This document shows, piece after piece, positions 37,657-46,399 of a stretch of DNA of 64,000 bases; position 1 is the first letter of the stretch, and each line of letters begins with the position of its first letter. The DNA comes from Bacteroides sp. M10 (lineage in GTDB: Bacteria; Bacteroidota; Bacteroidia; Bacteroidales; Bacteroidaceae): contig NZ_CP060488.1 of assembly GCF_014334015.1 (NCBI RefSeq), forward strand, positions 6,158,501 to 6,222,500, in the 5' to 3' direction. Position numbers and translations under genes: made by a program. The notes under the pieces were generated by a model. The model was not told the origin of the DNA. It was given only the letters and a program-made list of their open reading frames with translations, and did not search any database.

Positions 37657-38193
37657 TTATTTTCCTCCGAACTTATTAATATGAATTTTCTCCCATTGAA
37701 GATGTTCTTCATTGAAAGGTTTACGTTCCATCCCTTTATGGCCGATAGCAATGACAGAAAGAATCTGAAGTTGCAAGGGAATATCCAAAATTCCATGGAC
37801 AAATTCATCGGAAGGCATTCCGGTGGCAGTGAAACGTTCGCGAACCTGCACCCAACAACTTCCCAAGCCAAGATCTTCAGCCTGCAACTGTATCATGATG
37901 GAAGCAATGGAAGCGTCTTCAATCCAAACATCGCTGGCCAACGGATCGGCCATTACAACAATCGCCAAAGCTGCATCGGCAATGAACGAAGAAGCCTGTT
38001 CTTTGCAATGAGACAATTCTTTCAATATCTCTTTATCATCAACCACTACAAACTGCCAACTATTACTACGTTTGGAAGAGGGAGACATCAAGGCTGCCTT
38101 CATCAATGTAACTACCTGATCTTGTGTCAATTCTTCATCGGTGAACTTCCGCATACTACGACGGTTCTTTATCAATTCACTGAAATTTTCCAT
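37657..38193 (-). CDS. Nitroreductase family FMN protein
   Basis: 178 residues. RRSMRKFTDEELTQDQV and APSSKRSNSWQFVVVDD-type sequence (here MSPSSKRSNSWQFVVV) mark the FMN-binding nitroreductase fold. Natural substrate unknown; such enzymes reduce quinones or nitro compounds with NAD(P)H. First gene of the operon that runs to maf. Confidence 0.92.
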   Translation of the reverse strand: MENFSELIKNRRSMRKFTDEELTQDQVVTLMKAALMSPSSKRSNSWQFVVVDDKEILKELSHCKEQASSFIADAALAIVVMADPLASDVWIEDASIASIMIQLQAEDLGLGSCWVQVRERFTATGMPSDEFVHGILDIPLQLQILSVIAIGHKGMERKPFNEEHLQWEKIHINKFGGK

Positions 38194-38224
38194 ATTATTT
38201 CCGGTTTCATTTGATTAATGTATG

Positions 38225-38232
38225 CAAAGATA
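38225..38232 (-). promoter_or_regulatory. -7 promoter element for the nitroreductase-to-maf operon
   Basis: TATCTTTG on the minus strand, 32 bp before the nitroreductase start. Confidence 0.65.
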
Positions 38233-38287
38233 ATGCAAACCGAGCGTAATAGGAAATAAAAGTTTATACTAAATGAAGAATATATTG

Positions 38288-38295
38288 TATCTTTG
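38288..38295 (+). promoter_or_regulatory. -7 promoter element for the small basic protein
   Basis: TATCTTTG, 21 bp before the ATG at 38316. Confidence 0.65.
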
Positions 38296-38315
38296 CACAG
38301 AGAAATAATTTCATT

Positions 38316-38540
38316 ATGAAAAAGCGAATTACACAAGACGATTACGTTAAAGCGAATCGTAAAGCTAGCCGTGAGGCAGAAATTGAGATGTACGGGCACC
38401 CTATTTGTCACAAACGAGTGCACCAATCAAAGAAAGTATATAACCGTAGAAAGATAAAGGCAGCCGATAAAAAGCTGCCTTATTTTTTTGTATTCAAGAT
38501 AGCGTCACTATCCTATAGACATAGCGATACCATACAATAA
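38316..38540 (+). CDS. Small basic conserved hypothetical protein
   Basis: 74 residues, very Lys/Arg-rich at the start (KKRITQDDYVKANRKASREAEIE). It contains a single Cys-His (PICHKRVHQSKKVYNRRK), giving a nucleic-acid-binding look. It has its own promoter. The last ~25 codons are odd: the reading frame runs through an intrinsic terminator (38456-38488) and into a tandem dyad array, so the conserved protein may be only the first ~52 residues, or many transcripts may end before the stop codon. Confidence 0.75.
   Translation: MKKRITQDDYVKANRKASREAEIEMYGHPICHKRVHQSKKVYNRRKIKAADKKLPYFFVFKIASLSYRHSDTIQ
38456..38488 (+). terminator. Intrinsic terminator inside the 3' end of the small gene
   Basis: AAGGCAGC and GCTGCCTT form an 8-9 bp stem around CGATAAAAA, followed by ATTTTTTTG. 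All of it lies within the reading frame, about 50 bp before the stop codon. Confidence 0.75.
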
Positions 38541-38585
38541 GGATAGTATCACTATCATGACAGGATAGCGTCACTATATTTAGAG
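38498..38585. repeat. Four-unit 22-bp dyad array (core GATAGnnnnnCTATC)
   Basis: Units start at 38498, 38520, 38542 and 38564, exactly 22 bp apart. Three share GATAGCGTCACTAT or GATAGTATCACTATC; the second is degenerate. The layout (15-bp dyad, 7-bp linker, two-turn period) matches that of the array at 21589, although the core sequence differs. Confidence 0.8.
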
Positions 38586-38605
38586 GAATTAAAAAGATAG
38601 TTTAT

Positions 38606-39148
38606 CTATACAATCCGTGTTAATTCTCCGGTTGTAGAATCGATAATAAATCCGTAAACTATCACATCTGAAGGAATCAAAGGATGACGCACGATAAAAT
38701 CGACTGTTCCCCTCACGGACTTTTCCGTATCTTCGAAGCCATCCAGCCAAGCATGAAAATCAACTCCGCAGAAGCGCATCATGTCAATATAATCCGGATT
38801 TATCCTCCGTGCCGTCATCTTTTCAAGCATCGTTTCACTATGCATGTGACAAGCTCCACAATCAGAATGAGCAATCACCATTATCTCCTCCACACCCAGT
38901 TCAAAGATAGCTACGAGTAAACTCCGGATCACGCTACCGAAAGGATGGGAAATAACGCCACCTGCATTCTTTATCATTTTTACATCGCCATTCTTAATTC
39001 CTAATGCGGCTGGAAGCAAAGCAGTCAGTCGGGTGTCCATACAGGAAAGAATAGCTATTTTCTTATCGGGATATTTATTGGTAATATACGATTCGTATCC
39101 CTTGTTTTCAACAAATTCCTTGTTGTAAGCTAATATTTCTTCTACCAT
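38606..39148 (-). CDS. Beta-class carbonic anhydrase
   Basis: 180 residues from the ATG at 39148 (MVEEILAYNKEF); an ATG at 39217 lies upstream of the promoter box and is rejected. It interconverts CO2 and bicarbonate with zinc. Zinc ligands Cys36, His94 and Cys97 (SCMDTR; AHSDCGAC) and the Asp38-Arg40 dyad are visible. Bicarbonate supply is useful to the biotin-dependent and PEP-carboxykinase steps of Bacteroides metabolism. Confidence 0.94.
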   Translation of the reverse strand: MVEEILAYNKEFVENKGYESYITNKYPDKKIAILSCMDTRLTALLPAALGIKNGDVKMIKNAGGVISHPFGSVIRSLLVAIFELGVEEIMVIAHSDCGACHMHSETMLEKMTARRINPDYIDMMRFCGVDFHAWLDGFEDTEKSVRGTVDFIVRHPLIPSDVIVYGFIIDSTTGELTRIV

Positions 39149-39184
39149 AGTTCCGCTTAAATTATAAAGCTCTGTTTGATGGCA

Positions 39185-39192
39185 CAAAGATA
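39185..39192 (-). promoter_or_regulatory. -7 promoter element for carbonic anhydrase
   Basis: TATCTTTG on the minus strand, 37 bp before the chosen start codon; it argues against the longer reading frame. Confidence 0.65.
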
Positions 39193-39204
39193 TAGAAAAT
39201 ATAT

Positions 39205-39235
39205 AAAAAAGGGACATGTCATCACGACATATCCC
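39205..39235 (-). terminator. Terminator of the susC-susD-like operon
   Basis: On the minus strand GGGATATGTC and GACATGTCCC form a stem around GTGAT, followed by six T. It closes the transcript 33 bp after the SusD-like stop. Confidence 0.8.
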
Positions 39236-39267
39236 CTCCGAAAATTAAAATTTAATCTGTAAGAGTA

Positions 39268-41289
39268 CTAATACCCATTGTTTCCATATTCTTCTGCATT
39301 ATCAATCTGACTCAAGAAGTTAAAAGAGATCGGACGTAAATAATGCTTGCTTTCATCAAAGTTTTCAGCAGCACGAGGATTACCAACAGTAAGACGTTGT
39401 TTGAAAGAATCTTTGTGACGTTTCATCGTCACCCAACGTTGATATTCTCCACATAATTCACGAGCATACTCGTCCATGACATCATTTTGTGTAGCATTAC
39501 TCAATTTCATAGCATTGTAAGATGCATCATCACGGGCAGCACGTTTTTTCAGTACATTTAAATATTCAGCCGCTTTTCCGCCATTTCCTAATTGCTGGTT
39601 AGCTTCAGCTGCAATCAAATATACTTCAGCCATACGCATAATGAACACATCACCTGTCTTACGTTGCAAATTGCTACTATATGAATCTTCCGACAACCAA
39701 TTGTATTTGTTGAAACCAGGGTACATATTTTTGTCATTAGTGACTTTTATATCTGTTTTACGATATTGTCCGTTATCAAACAAATCATCAATATTGATTA
39801 CATAATATCGACGTTTTGCTTTTTCTGCATCCGAAAGTCTTTTCTTTGATAAGTAGAAACAAATTCTATCATCATCTTCAGCTACAGGGTAAGGTATCAC
39901 ATAGGGATTCTTCACTTCCTGCAATTTGGAAGGATCACCGCTATTTTCACCTTTCGGCCAAACTTTGGCTATCATTTTGGGAGCCCAAGTTCCATCATAA
40001 TATGCATAATTCAAATCACCATAAGGATAAATATACTCATTATGGAATTTTGCATCCAATCCATAAGTATTAATTATATTTTGAGTAAGAATTGTAAATG
40101 AACTGATATTATCATTTACCCCATGTTTGGTGCCTATTTTCGGGGTTGTACCATCATCCAATGTCTGCTTCTTGGTAAATAAATAACTACCTCCCGACTG
40201 TACAGCAGAAAATTGTACAAACGCTGTTGTAAAGGTAACTTCCCATCGCTTATCATAATCAGCATCAAAACAATCCAGCAAATATTTAGACGGTGCCAGA
40301 GTGTTATTATTGGTACGTCCATACCAATAGTTCTGATTATCCGGAGTAGGATAAATAGTTAGAGTATTTGGCTTTGGATACATATAAGTAAAGTTGTTAT
40401 TACATTGTGTCCCAGCATTCCAATTCTCCAGATTCGTGGCATCCGGACCGGCAGCAATAAATAAAGCTTCTTTATTATTCCGATTATTTGCCGGAGCCCA
40501 AACATCTTCCACATCATCATACAGACAATCACTATACGCCAAAATCATATCCTCTGCCACTTCTTTAGCACGTTGCCAATAGGAAACTCCCTCTTCAGTC
40601 AACCCATATTCACCGCCACCTTGAGCATAAACGCGAGCCAAAAGTCCTAATGCGGTTTTCTTAGTCACGCGCGCACGATTATTATCATAAGGAGTATCTT
40701 CAAGATTATTGGCCGCAAATTTCAAATCATCAATTATCTGCGTATATAGTTCTTCAATAGAGTTACGCTGTGGAGTCAAAATAGGATCTTGAGATGATTC
40801 TTCCAATGTTAACGTTACATTTCCATACGTATTCACCAATATGGAATAATAAAACGCACGAAGACAACGAGCTTCAGCCACTAAAGTCGTTATATCTTTT
40901 TCATTGCCATCCGTTAGTAGTTCAGCCCTGTTTACTACAGCATTACAATTACCGATCATAGAATAAGCCTGACCGAATAATTTATTTGTAGCGTTTGTAT
41001 TCGTAGCTAAACCATCATAATAAATCACCTGCTTGGCATAATCCGGATTACCGGCAGGAGTTATCCAGCAGTCCGTACCACCTTCAGCCACAGACAAGAA
41101 ATCATAGACACTGAATAACTGCCCGTAAAGTGATGAATAACAATAAGACTGTAACCCTTTAAGCCCATCGAACGTTGCAAGAATTTCATCTCCTGTTTTT
41201 TGGCTTGGATTATACTCATCAAGCGAGCAGGCAGACATTGAAGCCACAGCAAATGTAAGCGCTGCTATTTTATAGATTGTACTTTTCAT
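39268..41289 (-). CDS. SusD/RagB-like surface lipoprotein
   Basis: 673 residues. Lipoprotein Cys21 followed by SLDEY, a surface-export-type signal. SusD-like features are the N-terminal TPR-like helices (about 85-250) and the C-terminal RagB/SusD domain (from about 480, GDVFIMRMAEVYLIAAEANQ; ending YLRPISFNFL). It caps the cognate SusC transporter and binds the oligosaccharide (or peptide) ligand outside. No enzyme or regulator accompanies the pair, so the ligand is unknown. It is 25 bp downstream of the SusC-like gene. Confidence 0.95.
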   Translation of the reverse strand: MKSTIYKIAALTFAVASMSACSLDEYNPSQKTGDEILATFDGLKGLQSYCYSSLYGQLFSVYDFLSVAEGGTDCWITPAGNPDYAKQVIYYDGLATNTNATNKLFGQAYSMIGNCNAVVNRAELLTDGNEKDITTLVAEARCLRAFYYSILVNTYGNVTLTLEESSQDPILTPQRNSIEELYTQIIDDLKFAANNLEDTPYDNNRARVTKKTALGLLARVYAQGGGEYGLTEEGVSYWQRAKEVAEDMILAYSDCLYDDVEDVWAPANNRNNKEALFIAAGPDATNLENWNAGTQCNNNFTYMYPKPNTLTIYPTPDNQNYWYGRTNNNTLAPSKYLLDCFDADYDKRWEVTFTTAFVQFSAVQSGGSYLFTKKQTLDDGTTPKIGTKHGVNDNISSFTILTQNIINTYGLDAKFHNEYIYPYGDLNYAYYDGTWAPKMIAKVWPKGENSGDPSKLQEVKNPYVIPYPVAEDDDRICFYLSKKRLSDAEKAKRRYYVINIDDLFDNGQYRKTDIKVTNDKNMYPGFNKYNWLSEDSYSSNLQRKTGDVFIMRMAEVYLIAAEANQQLGNGGKAAEYLNVLKKRAARDDASYNAMKLSNATQNDVMDEYARELCGEYQRWVTMKRHKDSFKQRLTVGNPRAAENFDESKHYLRPISFNFLSQIDNAEEYGNNGY

Positions 41290-41313
41290 TTCAATACTTT
41301 TTTTAGTAAAAAA

Positions 41314-44300
41314 CTAGAATGTAACATTTACACCAAATACAAATTGTTTGGTCAATGGATACTTCAGAGAACCATTCATTTCCGGATCATAGTCTTTCAG
41401 CAAATGGCTTTTTGCAAATACAAACGGATTTGTAATAGTAGCATAGAAACGACATTTCTCTATACCGGCTGATTTTAAGATAGATTTCGGCAGACTATAT
41501 CCCAATGTAATGTTCTTAATCTTTATAAACGAACCGTCTACATAGCGTAATGCGTAATATCCCGTATATTGTTCAAGACCTTTATTAGCATTGGCAGCAG
41601 GAAAATCATTTGAGGGGTTGTTTTCAGTCCAATAATTGAAATAGGTCGGGAAGTTACGTATACCCTTCGGGTCATAAGACGTCAACATATCATAAGCAAA
41701 CATCTGTCCGTAACGTGCATAAACAAATACACTTAAATCAAAATCTTTCCAGGTAAAATTATTCTGGAAGCCTAAAGACCAATCCGGAGAGTTGTGCCCC
41801 AGAATTTGATAATCCGCATCACTTGGAGTATATTTATTATCAGAAGTGTAATAAATAACATTACCATTTTCATCTACAGCAGCACTACCCGTTTCTTCAT
41901 CTATTTTATAGAATCTACCATCAGATTCTTTTACTAAATTAGGTATATTGATTTTCAAATCACCAGGTGCAGCACCAAATACCGCCGCATCAGTTTCCTC
42001 ACCTTTTTGCCATACACCGTCCAACTTATAATGATAATAAGAATTAATGGCTTCTCCCAATGCCAATGCATAACCGGTGTCACCATTATTAAGCACATCT
42101 GAATCTCCGCCGGACAATTTAGTTATTTTCTCTTTATTATGATTAAAAGTTACACTTGAACTCCAGGTAAAGTTTTTTGTTATAATATTACGTGTATTAA
42201 GAGCCAACTCAAAACCTTTATTGCTAGTCTCACACATATTTAAATTAGTAGTATAATTCGCTTTAGGTCCGCCATCCGGAGAGAATGCTCCATTAATAAC
42301 AGGAAGTGCCTTGTTCCATATAACATCTTTTGTTTTTGTATTATAATATTCCATACTGACATCAATGCGATTATTTAAGAATGCAGCGTCAATACCAATA
42401 TTCGTGTTATACGACTTTTCCCATGTAAGCAAATAATTCGGAATATTCTGTGAGAATTTATAAATCGGCGTCAAAACACCTCCTAATATCATATTTACAG
42501 CAGTAGCATCTAATGATGCAGCAGATGAATACGGATCAATGCCTGCTGTACTACCCGTAACACCATATCCGAAGCGAATTTTCAGATTACTCAACCAGTT
42601 AGTCGTACTCTCCATAAATTTTTCATCAGAAATTCTCCATCCCAAAGAAAAAGCTGGGAAAGTATCCCATTTATTACCTTCTGCCAGTCTGGAAGAGCCG
42701 TCATGACGGACAGATGCAGCAAATAAATACCTACCCATATATGAATAGTTTAAACGGCCAACATATCCCATCCCCTTAGACATACTATAAGAAGTACTTC
42801 CCGAAGTTGCGGAATTGCCATCAAGAATATTATGCCATAAGAATTTATTATCAGAAACACCTTTTTGATATAAGGTAGTAACATCACTACGATTGTGATT
42901 CCAAGATGTAACTGCAGTAAGAGTTATATCATGCACTTTCTTAATCTGGAAATTGTAAGTGAGTATATTTTCCCACTTATAGTTATACGAACGGCTGTCT
43001 TTAACCTGTGCCTTAATGCCGTCTGCTGTTTGATTCGCCTTATACCATTGGACAGATCCCTCTCCTGTAAAAGTGTTACTACGTGAATATCCCAAACTGG
43101 CACCGGCACGAGTAATGAAAGTCAATCCTTTAAGAGGAGTAATTTCCAAATAAGGATTAAAATAGACCTTAAGGTTTTGAGCTTGATTACGGTACAAACT
43201 TTTATCTTCATTTAAAAGATAATTATATACTGTAGATGAAGGATCAGCGACAGGTTGCGGATTGATGCTTCCATCTTCATTATACAAGGATCCAAGAGGA
43301 TTTGACGCCATCAAAGTCTGTAAATCAGAATCAGCTTTATTTTGATGTACATAAGACAATTGAGTATCAATACCAACCTTCATCCACTTCTTAATCTTAT
43401 GATCTACCCGGATTTTGGATGAATAAAGTTTATAGCTGTCTTGTGCAAACTGTCCATCCTCATTAGAAAAGTTCAGAGAAAAATAGGCCTTTGTTTTTTC
43501 CGTTCCACCAGCTACAGAGACAGAGTAATTCTGTGTTACACTGGTTTTCAACAAGGCATCCACCCAGTCTATATACTGACCATTTTGATGTGCATTCCAT
43601 TCAGCATCAGTAGTAAACAGATTTTTATCATCATCAACTGAACTCCAACGCCCATCACCGGCACCAATAGATGCATCTCTCAATGTCTGTATATAGCTCT
43701 CTCCACTACGCATCTCCGGCGTTCTTGACCAGCCGTTTACACCTACATACGCATTGAAATTAACAATAGCTTTACCTTCCTTACCGCCTTTTGTAGTAAT
43801 TAAAATAACACCATTTGCACCACTCGAACCATAAATAGCCGTTGAGGAAGCATCTTTTAAAACTTCAATACTTTCAATATCATTAGGATTCAATGTAGAA
43901 TAATCCCCCGGCATACCATCAATTATAAATAAAGGATTTCCAGAATCTTTCTGGAATGACCGGTTACCACGCAACTGCATCTTTACTCCCGAACCGGCCT
44001 GTCCCGATTCACGCGTAATATCCAATCCTGCCACCTTACCTTGTAAAGCCTGCATCGGATTTGAACTCGGATTCATCACTACATCTTCACTTTTTACAGA
44101 AGTGATAGCTCCTGTCAAATCACGTTTCTTCATCGTACCATAACCCACAACCACTACTTCATCCAATGCCTGCGTATCCGAAATCATTTTCACATTGACC
44201 GGTCCATTCCCCGCCACTGTCACAGTTTGTTCTTTGTAACCGATATAGGAAATGACCAGTTCTTTTCTTCCCGCCGAAAGATTGATAGAGAAATTACCGT

Positions 44301-44553
44301 TAAAATCAGTAATCGTACCTGTACTTGTTCCTTTCACAACAATAGAAACGCCAATCAGCGGCTCCCCGCTTTCATCAATGACAGTTCCTTTCACTGTCTT
44401 CGTTTGTGTGACAACTTGCACCATAGTATTAGATACTCCATCTTCTGCATAAACAGAATATGACAGAGGGGCAGACAATAAAGACAACCCTAAAATCATG
44501 GAAGCGCGTCTATGATGATTCTTCCATGCTTCAACAAATGCATTGTATCTCAT
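41314..44553 (-). CDS. SusC/RagA-like TonB-dependent transporter
   Basis: 1079 residues. Signal sequence (LSYSVYAEDG), carboxypeptidase-regulatory-like domain (about 52-130, VKGTVIDESGEPLIGVSIVV), TonB/plug region starting EVVVVGYGTMKKRDLTGAI, SusC signature DIESIEVLKDASSTAIYGS, then a large barrel ending KQFVFGVNVTF. It lacks the STN signalling domain, so it does not signal through FecR. It imports the ligand captured by the SusD-like partner into the periplasm. Confidence 0.96.
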   Translation of the reverse strand: MRYNAFVEAWKNHHRRASMILGLSLLSAPLSYSVYAEDGVSNTMVQVVTQTKTVKGTVIDESGEPLIGVSIVVKGTSTGTITDFNGNFSINLSAGRKELVISYIGYKEQTVTVAGNGPVNVKMISDTQALDEVVVVGYGTMKKRDLTGAITSVKSEDVVMNPSSNPMQALQGKVAGLDITRESGQAGSGVKMQLRGNRSFQKDSGNPLFIIDGMPGDYSTLNPNDIESIEVLKDASSTAIYGSSGANGVILITTKGGKEGKAIVNFNAYVGVNGWSRTPEMRSGESYIQTLRDASIGAGDGRWSSVDDDKNLFTTDAEWNAHQNGQYIDWVDALLKTSVTQNYSVSVAGGTEKTKAYFSLNFSNEDGQFAQDSYKLYSSKIRVDHKIKKWMKVGIDTQLSYVHQNKADSDLQTLMASNPLGSLYNEDGSINPQPVADPSSTVYNYLLNEDKSLYRNQAQNLKVYFNPYLEITPLKGLTFITRAGASLGYSRSNTFTGEGSVQWYKANQTADGIKAQVKDSRSYNYKWENILTYNFQIKKVHDITLTAVTSWNHNRSDVTTLYQKGVSDNKFLWHNILDGNSATSGSTSYSMSKGMGYVGRLNYSYMGRYLFAASVRHDGSSRLAEGNKWDTFPAFSLGWRISDEKFMESTTNWLSNLKIRFGYGVTGSTAGIDPYSSAASLDATAVNMILGGVLTPIYKFSQNIPNYLLTWEKSYNTNIGIDAAFLNNRIDVSMEYYNTKTKDVIWNKALPVINGAFSPDGGPKANYTTNLNMCETSNKGFELALNTRNIITKNFTWSSSVTFNHNKEKITKLSGGDSDVLNNGDTGYALALGEAINSYYHYKLDGVWQKGEETDAAVFGAAPGDLKINIPNLVKESDGRFYKIDEETGSAAVDENGNVIYYTSDNKYTPSDADYQILGHNSPDWSLGFQNNFTWKDFDLSVFVYARYGQMFAYDMLTSYDPKGIRNFPTYFNYWTENNPSNDFPAANANKGLEQYTGYYALRYVDGSFIKIKNITLGYSLPKSILKSAGIEKCRFYATITNPFVFAKSHLLKDYDPEMNGSLKYPLTKQFVFGVNVTF

Positions 44554-44701
44554 TCGTTCTAATTTAAAGTTAATATTAATTCTCGTTGTTTTGCAAAAGC
44601 TATTCGATTATAATCTTATATATAGACGAACATAATTTATACACGTACTCACTTTTCATACCATTTTTCTCTTAAAAGATACATTTTTTCCAATAAATCC
44701 G

Positions 44702-44709
44702 CAAAGATA
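44702..44709 (-). promoter_or_regulatory. -7 promoter element for the susC-susD-like operon
   Basis: TATCTTTG on the minus strand, about 150 bp before the start codon, giving a long AU-rich leader in which I see no strong stem. Confidence 0.6.
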
Positions 44710-44777
44710 AACAGTACTTTACTTCAAGCATCTCCAACAAATTCTTTGTTTTGTTGTTGAATAAAGAATAAAAAGTG

Positions 44778-44785
44778 TAAATTTG
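44778..44785 (+). promoter_or_regulatory. -7 promoter element for the GNAT gene
   Basis: TAAATTTG fits TAnnTTTG and ends only 7 bp before the ATG at 44793, so the mRNA would be nearly leaderless. Confidence 0.55.
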
Positions 44786-44792
44786 TACCTAG

Positions 44793-45791
44793 ATGCCACT
44801 TAAACTAACGACATATTATCAAGGGAAGGATATTCCTGAATTGCCGGGAAAAAATACCTTCCATTCCAAAGAGTTATTTCAGATTTATGAAGCAACTCCT
44901 GGATATACTCCTTTATTAATAGTAGCAACGGAAGACGGCAGACCGGTAGCACGCCTGCTAGCCGCTATCCGCAAAGCAAAGAAGTGGCTCCCTTCCTCTT
45001 TAGTGAAACATTGTGTAGTATATAGCGAAGGTGAATTTCTAGACGAATCCCTTTCTGCCAATAAAGAGAAAGCAGAAGAAGTCTTTGGGGATATGCTTGA
45101 ACATCTCACGCAGGAAGCATCGCGCAGCTGTGTCCTGATCGAATTCCGAAACCTGAACAATTCGATGTTCGGTTACCGGGTTTTCAGAGCCAACGATTAT
45201 TTCCCTGTCAACTGGTTGCGGGTACGCAATTCGTTACACAGTATGAAAAAAGTGGAAGACCGGTTCAGTCCGTCACGCATTCGGCAGATCAAAAAAGGAC
45301 TCAAAAATGGAGCCAGAGTAGAGGAAGCACATACAGTGGAAGAAATACGCGACTTCTCACGGATGCTGCACAAAGTCTATTCCTCCCGCATACGCAGATA
45401 TTTTCCTGCCAACGATTTCTTCCGCCACATGAACAACATGTTAATCAAGGGAAAACAGGCAAAAATATTCGTTGTAAAATATAAAGAGAAGATCATCGGC
45501 GGTTCCGTCTGCATCTATTCGGGAGACGATGCATACCTCTGGTTTTCAGGAGGTATGAGAAAGACGTATGCACTTCAATATCCGGGCGTGTTGGCCGTTT
45601 GGAAAGCATTGGAAGATGCGCACCAACGGGGATTCCGCCACATGGAATTTATGGATGTGGGACTTCCATTCCGCAGACACGGCTATCGTGATTTCGTTCT
45701 CCGTTTCGGAGGAAAACAAAGCAGTACTCGCCGCTGGTTCCGCGTCAGTTGGAGTTGGTTGAACAAACTTCTAGTCAAATTTTATATCTAA
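44793..45791 (+). CDS. GNAT/FemAB-like acyltransferase
   Basis: 332 residues, cytoplasmic. Residues about 150-310 show the GNAT fold in the arrangement seen in FemAB/peptidoglycan-bridge type enzymes (IKGKQAKIFVVKYKEKIIGG, LAVWKALEDAHQRGFRHMEF). These transfer aminoacyl or acyl groups to cell-wall or surface-polymer precursors. Substrate unknown. A small stem TGTAATCT/AGATTACA follows the stop (45793-45810). Confidence 0.8.
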   Translation: MPLKLTTYYQGKDIPELPGKNTFHSKELFQIYEATPGYTPLLIVATEDGRPVARLLAAIRKAKKWLPSSLVKHCVVYSEGEFLDESLSANKEKAEEVFGDMLEHLTQEASRSCVLIEFRNLNNSMFGYRVFRANDYFPVNWLRVRNSLHSMKKVEDRFSPSRIRQIKKGLKNGARVEEAHTVEEIRDFSRMLHKVYSSRIRRYFPANDFFRHMNNMLIKGKQAKIFVVKYKEKIIGGSVCIYSGDDAYLWFSGGMRKTYALQYPGVLAVWKALEDAHQRGFRHMEFMDVGLPFRRHGYRDFVLRFGGKQSSTRRWFRVSWSWLNKLLVKFYI

Positions 45792-45966
45792 ATGTAATCT
45801 CAAGATTACAAAATGACTCTTTATGTTCCTTTCCCACCATTTTTTCTGCTTTATTACCCAACAATTAAATGCAGAAATATTTCTTTATTAGGTAAGAATT
45901 GTCTTTCTTTGTGCTGTTTTATGCCTTATAAGCACAGATTTAAAACCAAATAAAAAAAGTATAGTT

Positions 45967-46371
45967 ATGAAGATTTCACACATTGAACATCTGGGCATTG
46001 CTGTAAAAAGCATTGAAGAAGCCCTTCCTTACTACGAAAATGTATTAGGTCTGAAGTGTTACAACATTGAAACAGTGGAAGATCAGAAAGTAAGAACCGC
46101 TTTTTTAAAAGTAGGCGAAACCAAAATCGAACTGTTGGAGCCGACTTGCCCTGAAAGTACCATTGCCAAATTTATTGAAAACAAAGGTGCAGGTGTTCAC
46201 CACGTTGCATTTGCTGTAGAAGATGGCGTAGCTAATGCTTTGGCAGAAGCAGAAAGCAAAGAAATCCGCCTTATCGACAAAGCTCCCCGCAAAGGTGCTG
46301 AAGGTTTAAGTATCGCTTTCCTTCACCCGAAATCAACTCTGGGCGTGTTGACAGAACTCTGCGAACATTAA
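45967..46371 (+). CDS. mce: Methylmalonyl-CoA epimerase
   Basis: 134 residues in the vicinal oxygen chelate fold. It converts (R)- to (S)-methylmalonyl-CoA between the mutase and the decarboxylase. Metal ligands are visible as His7/His12 region (KISHIEHLGIAV), Glu/His in GAGVHHVAF and the C-terminal GVLTEL Glu. First gene of the propionate-forming operon. Confidence 0.95.
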   Translation: MKISHIEHLGIAVKSIEEALPYYENVLGLKCYNIETVEDQKVRTAFLKVGETKIELLEPTCPESTIAKFIENKGAGVHHVAFAVEDGVANALAEAESKEIRLIDKAPRKGAEGLSIAFLHPKSTLGVLTELCEH

Positions 46372-46399
46372 TCATAAACTCTAAAACCAACAAGAACTC

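Noticed and set aside
38498..38585. Possible CRISPR or minisatellite at the end of the small gene
   Set aside because: Fixed 22-bp period and degenerate dyads fit a protein-binding array better; spacers are too short for CRISPR.
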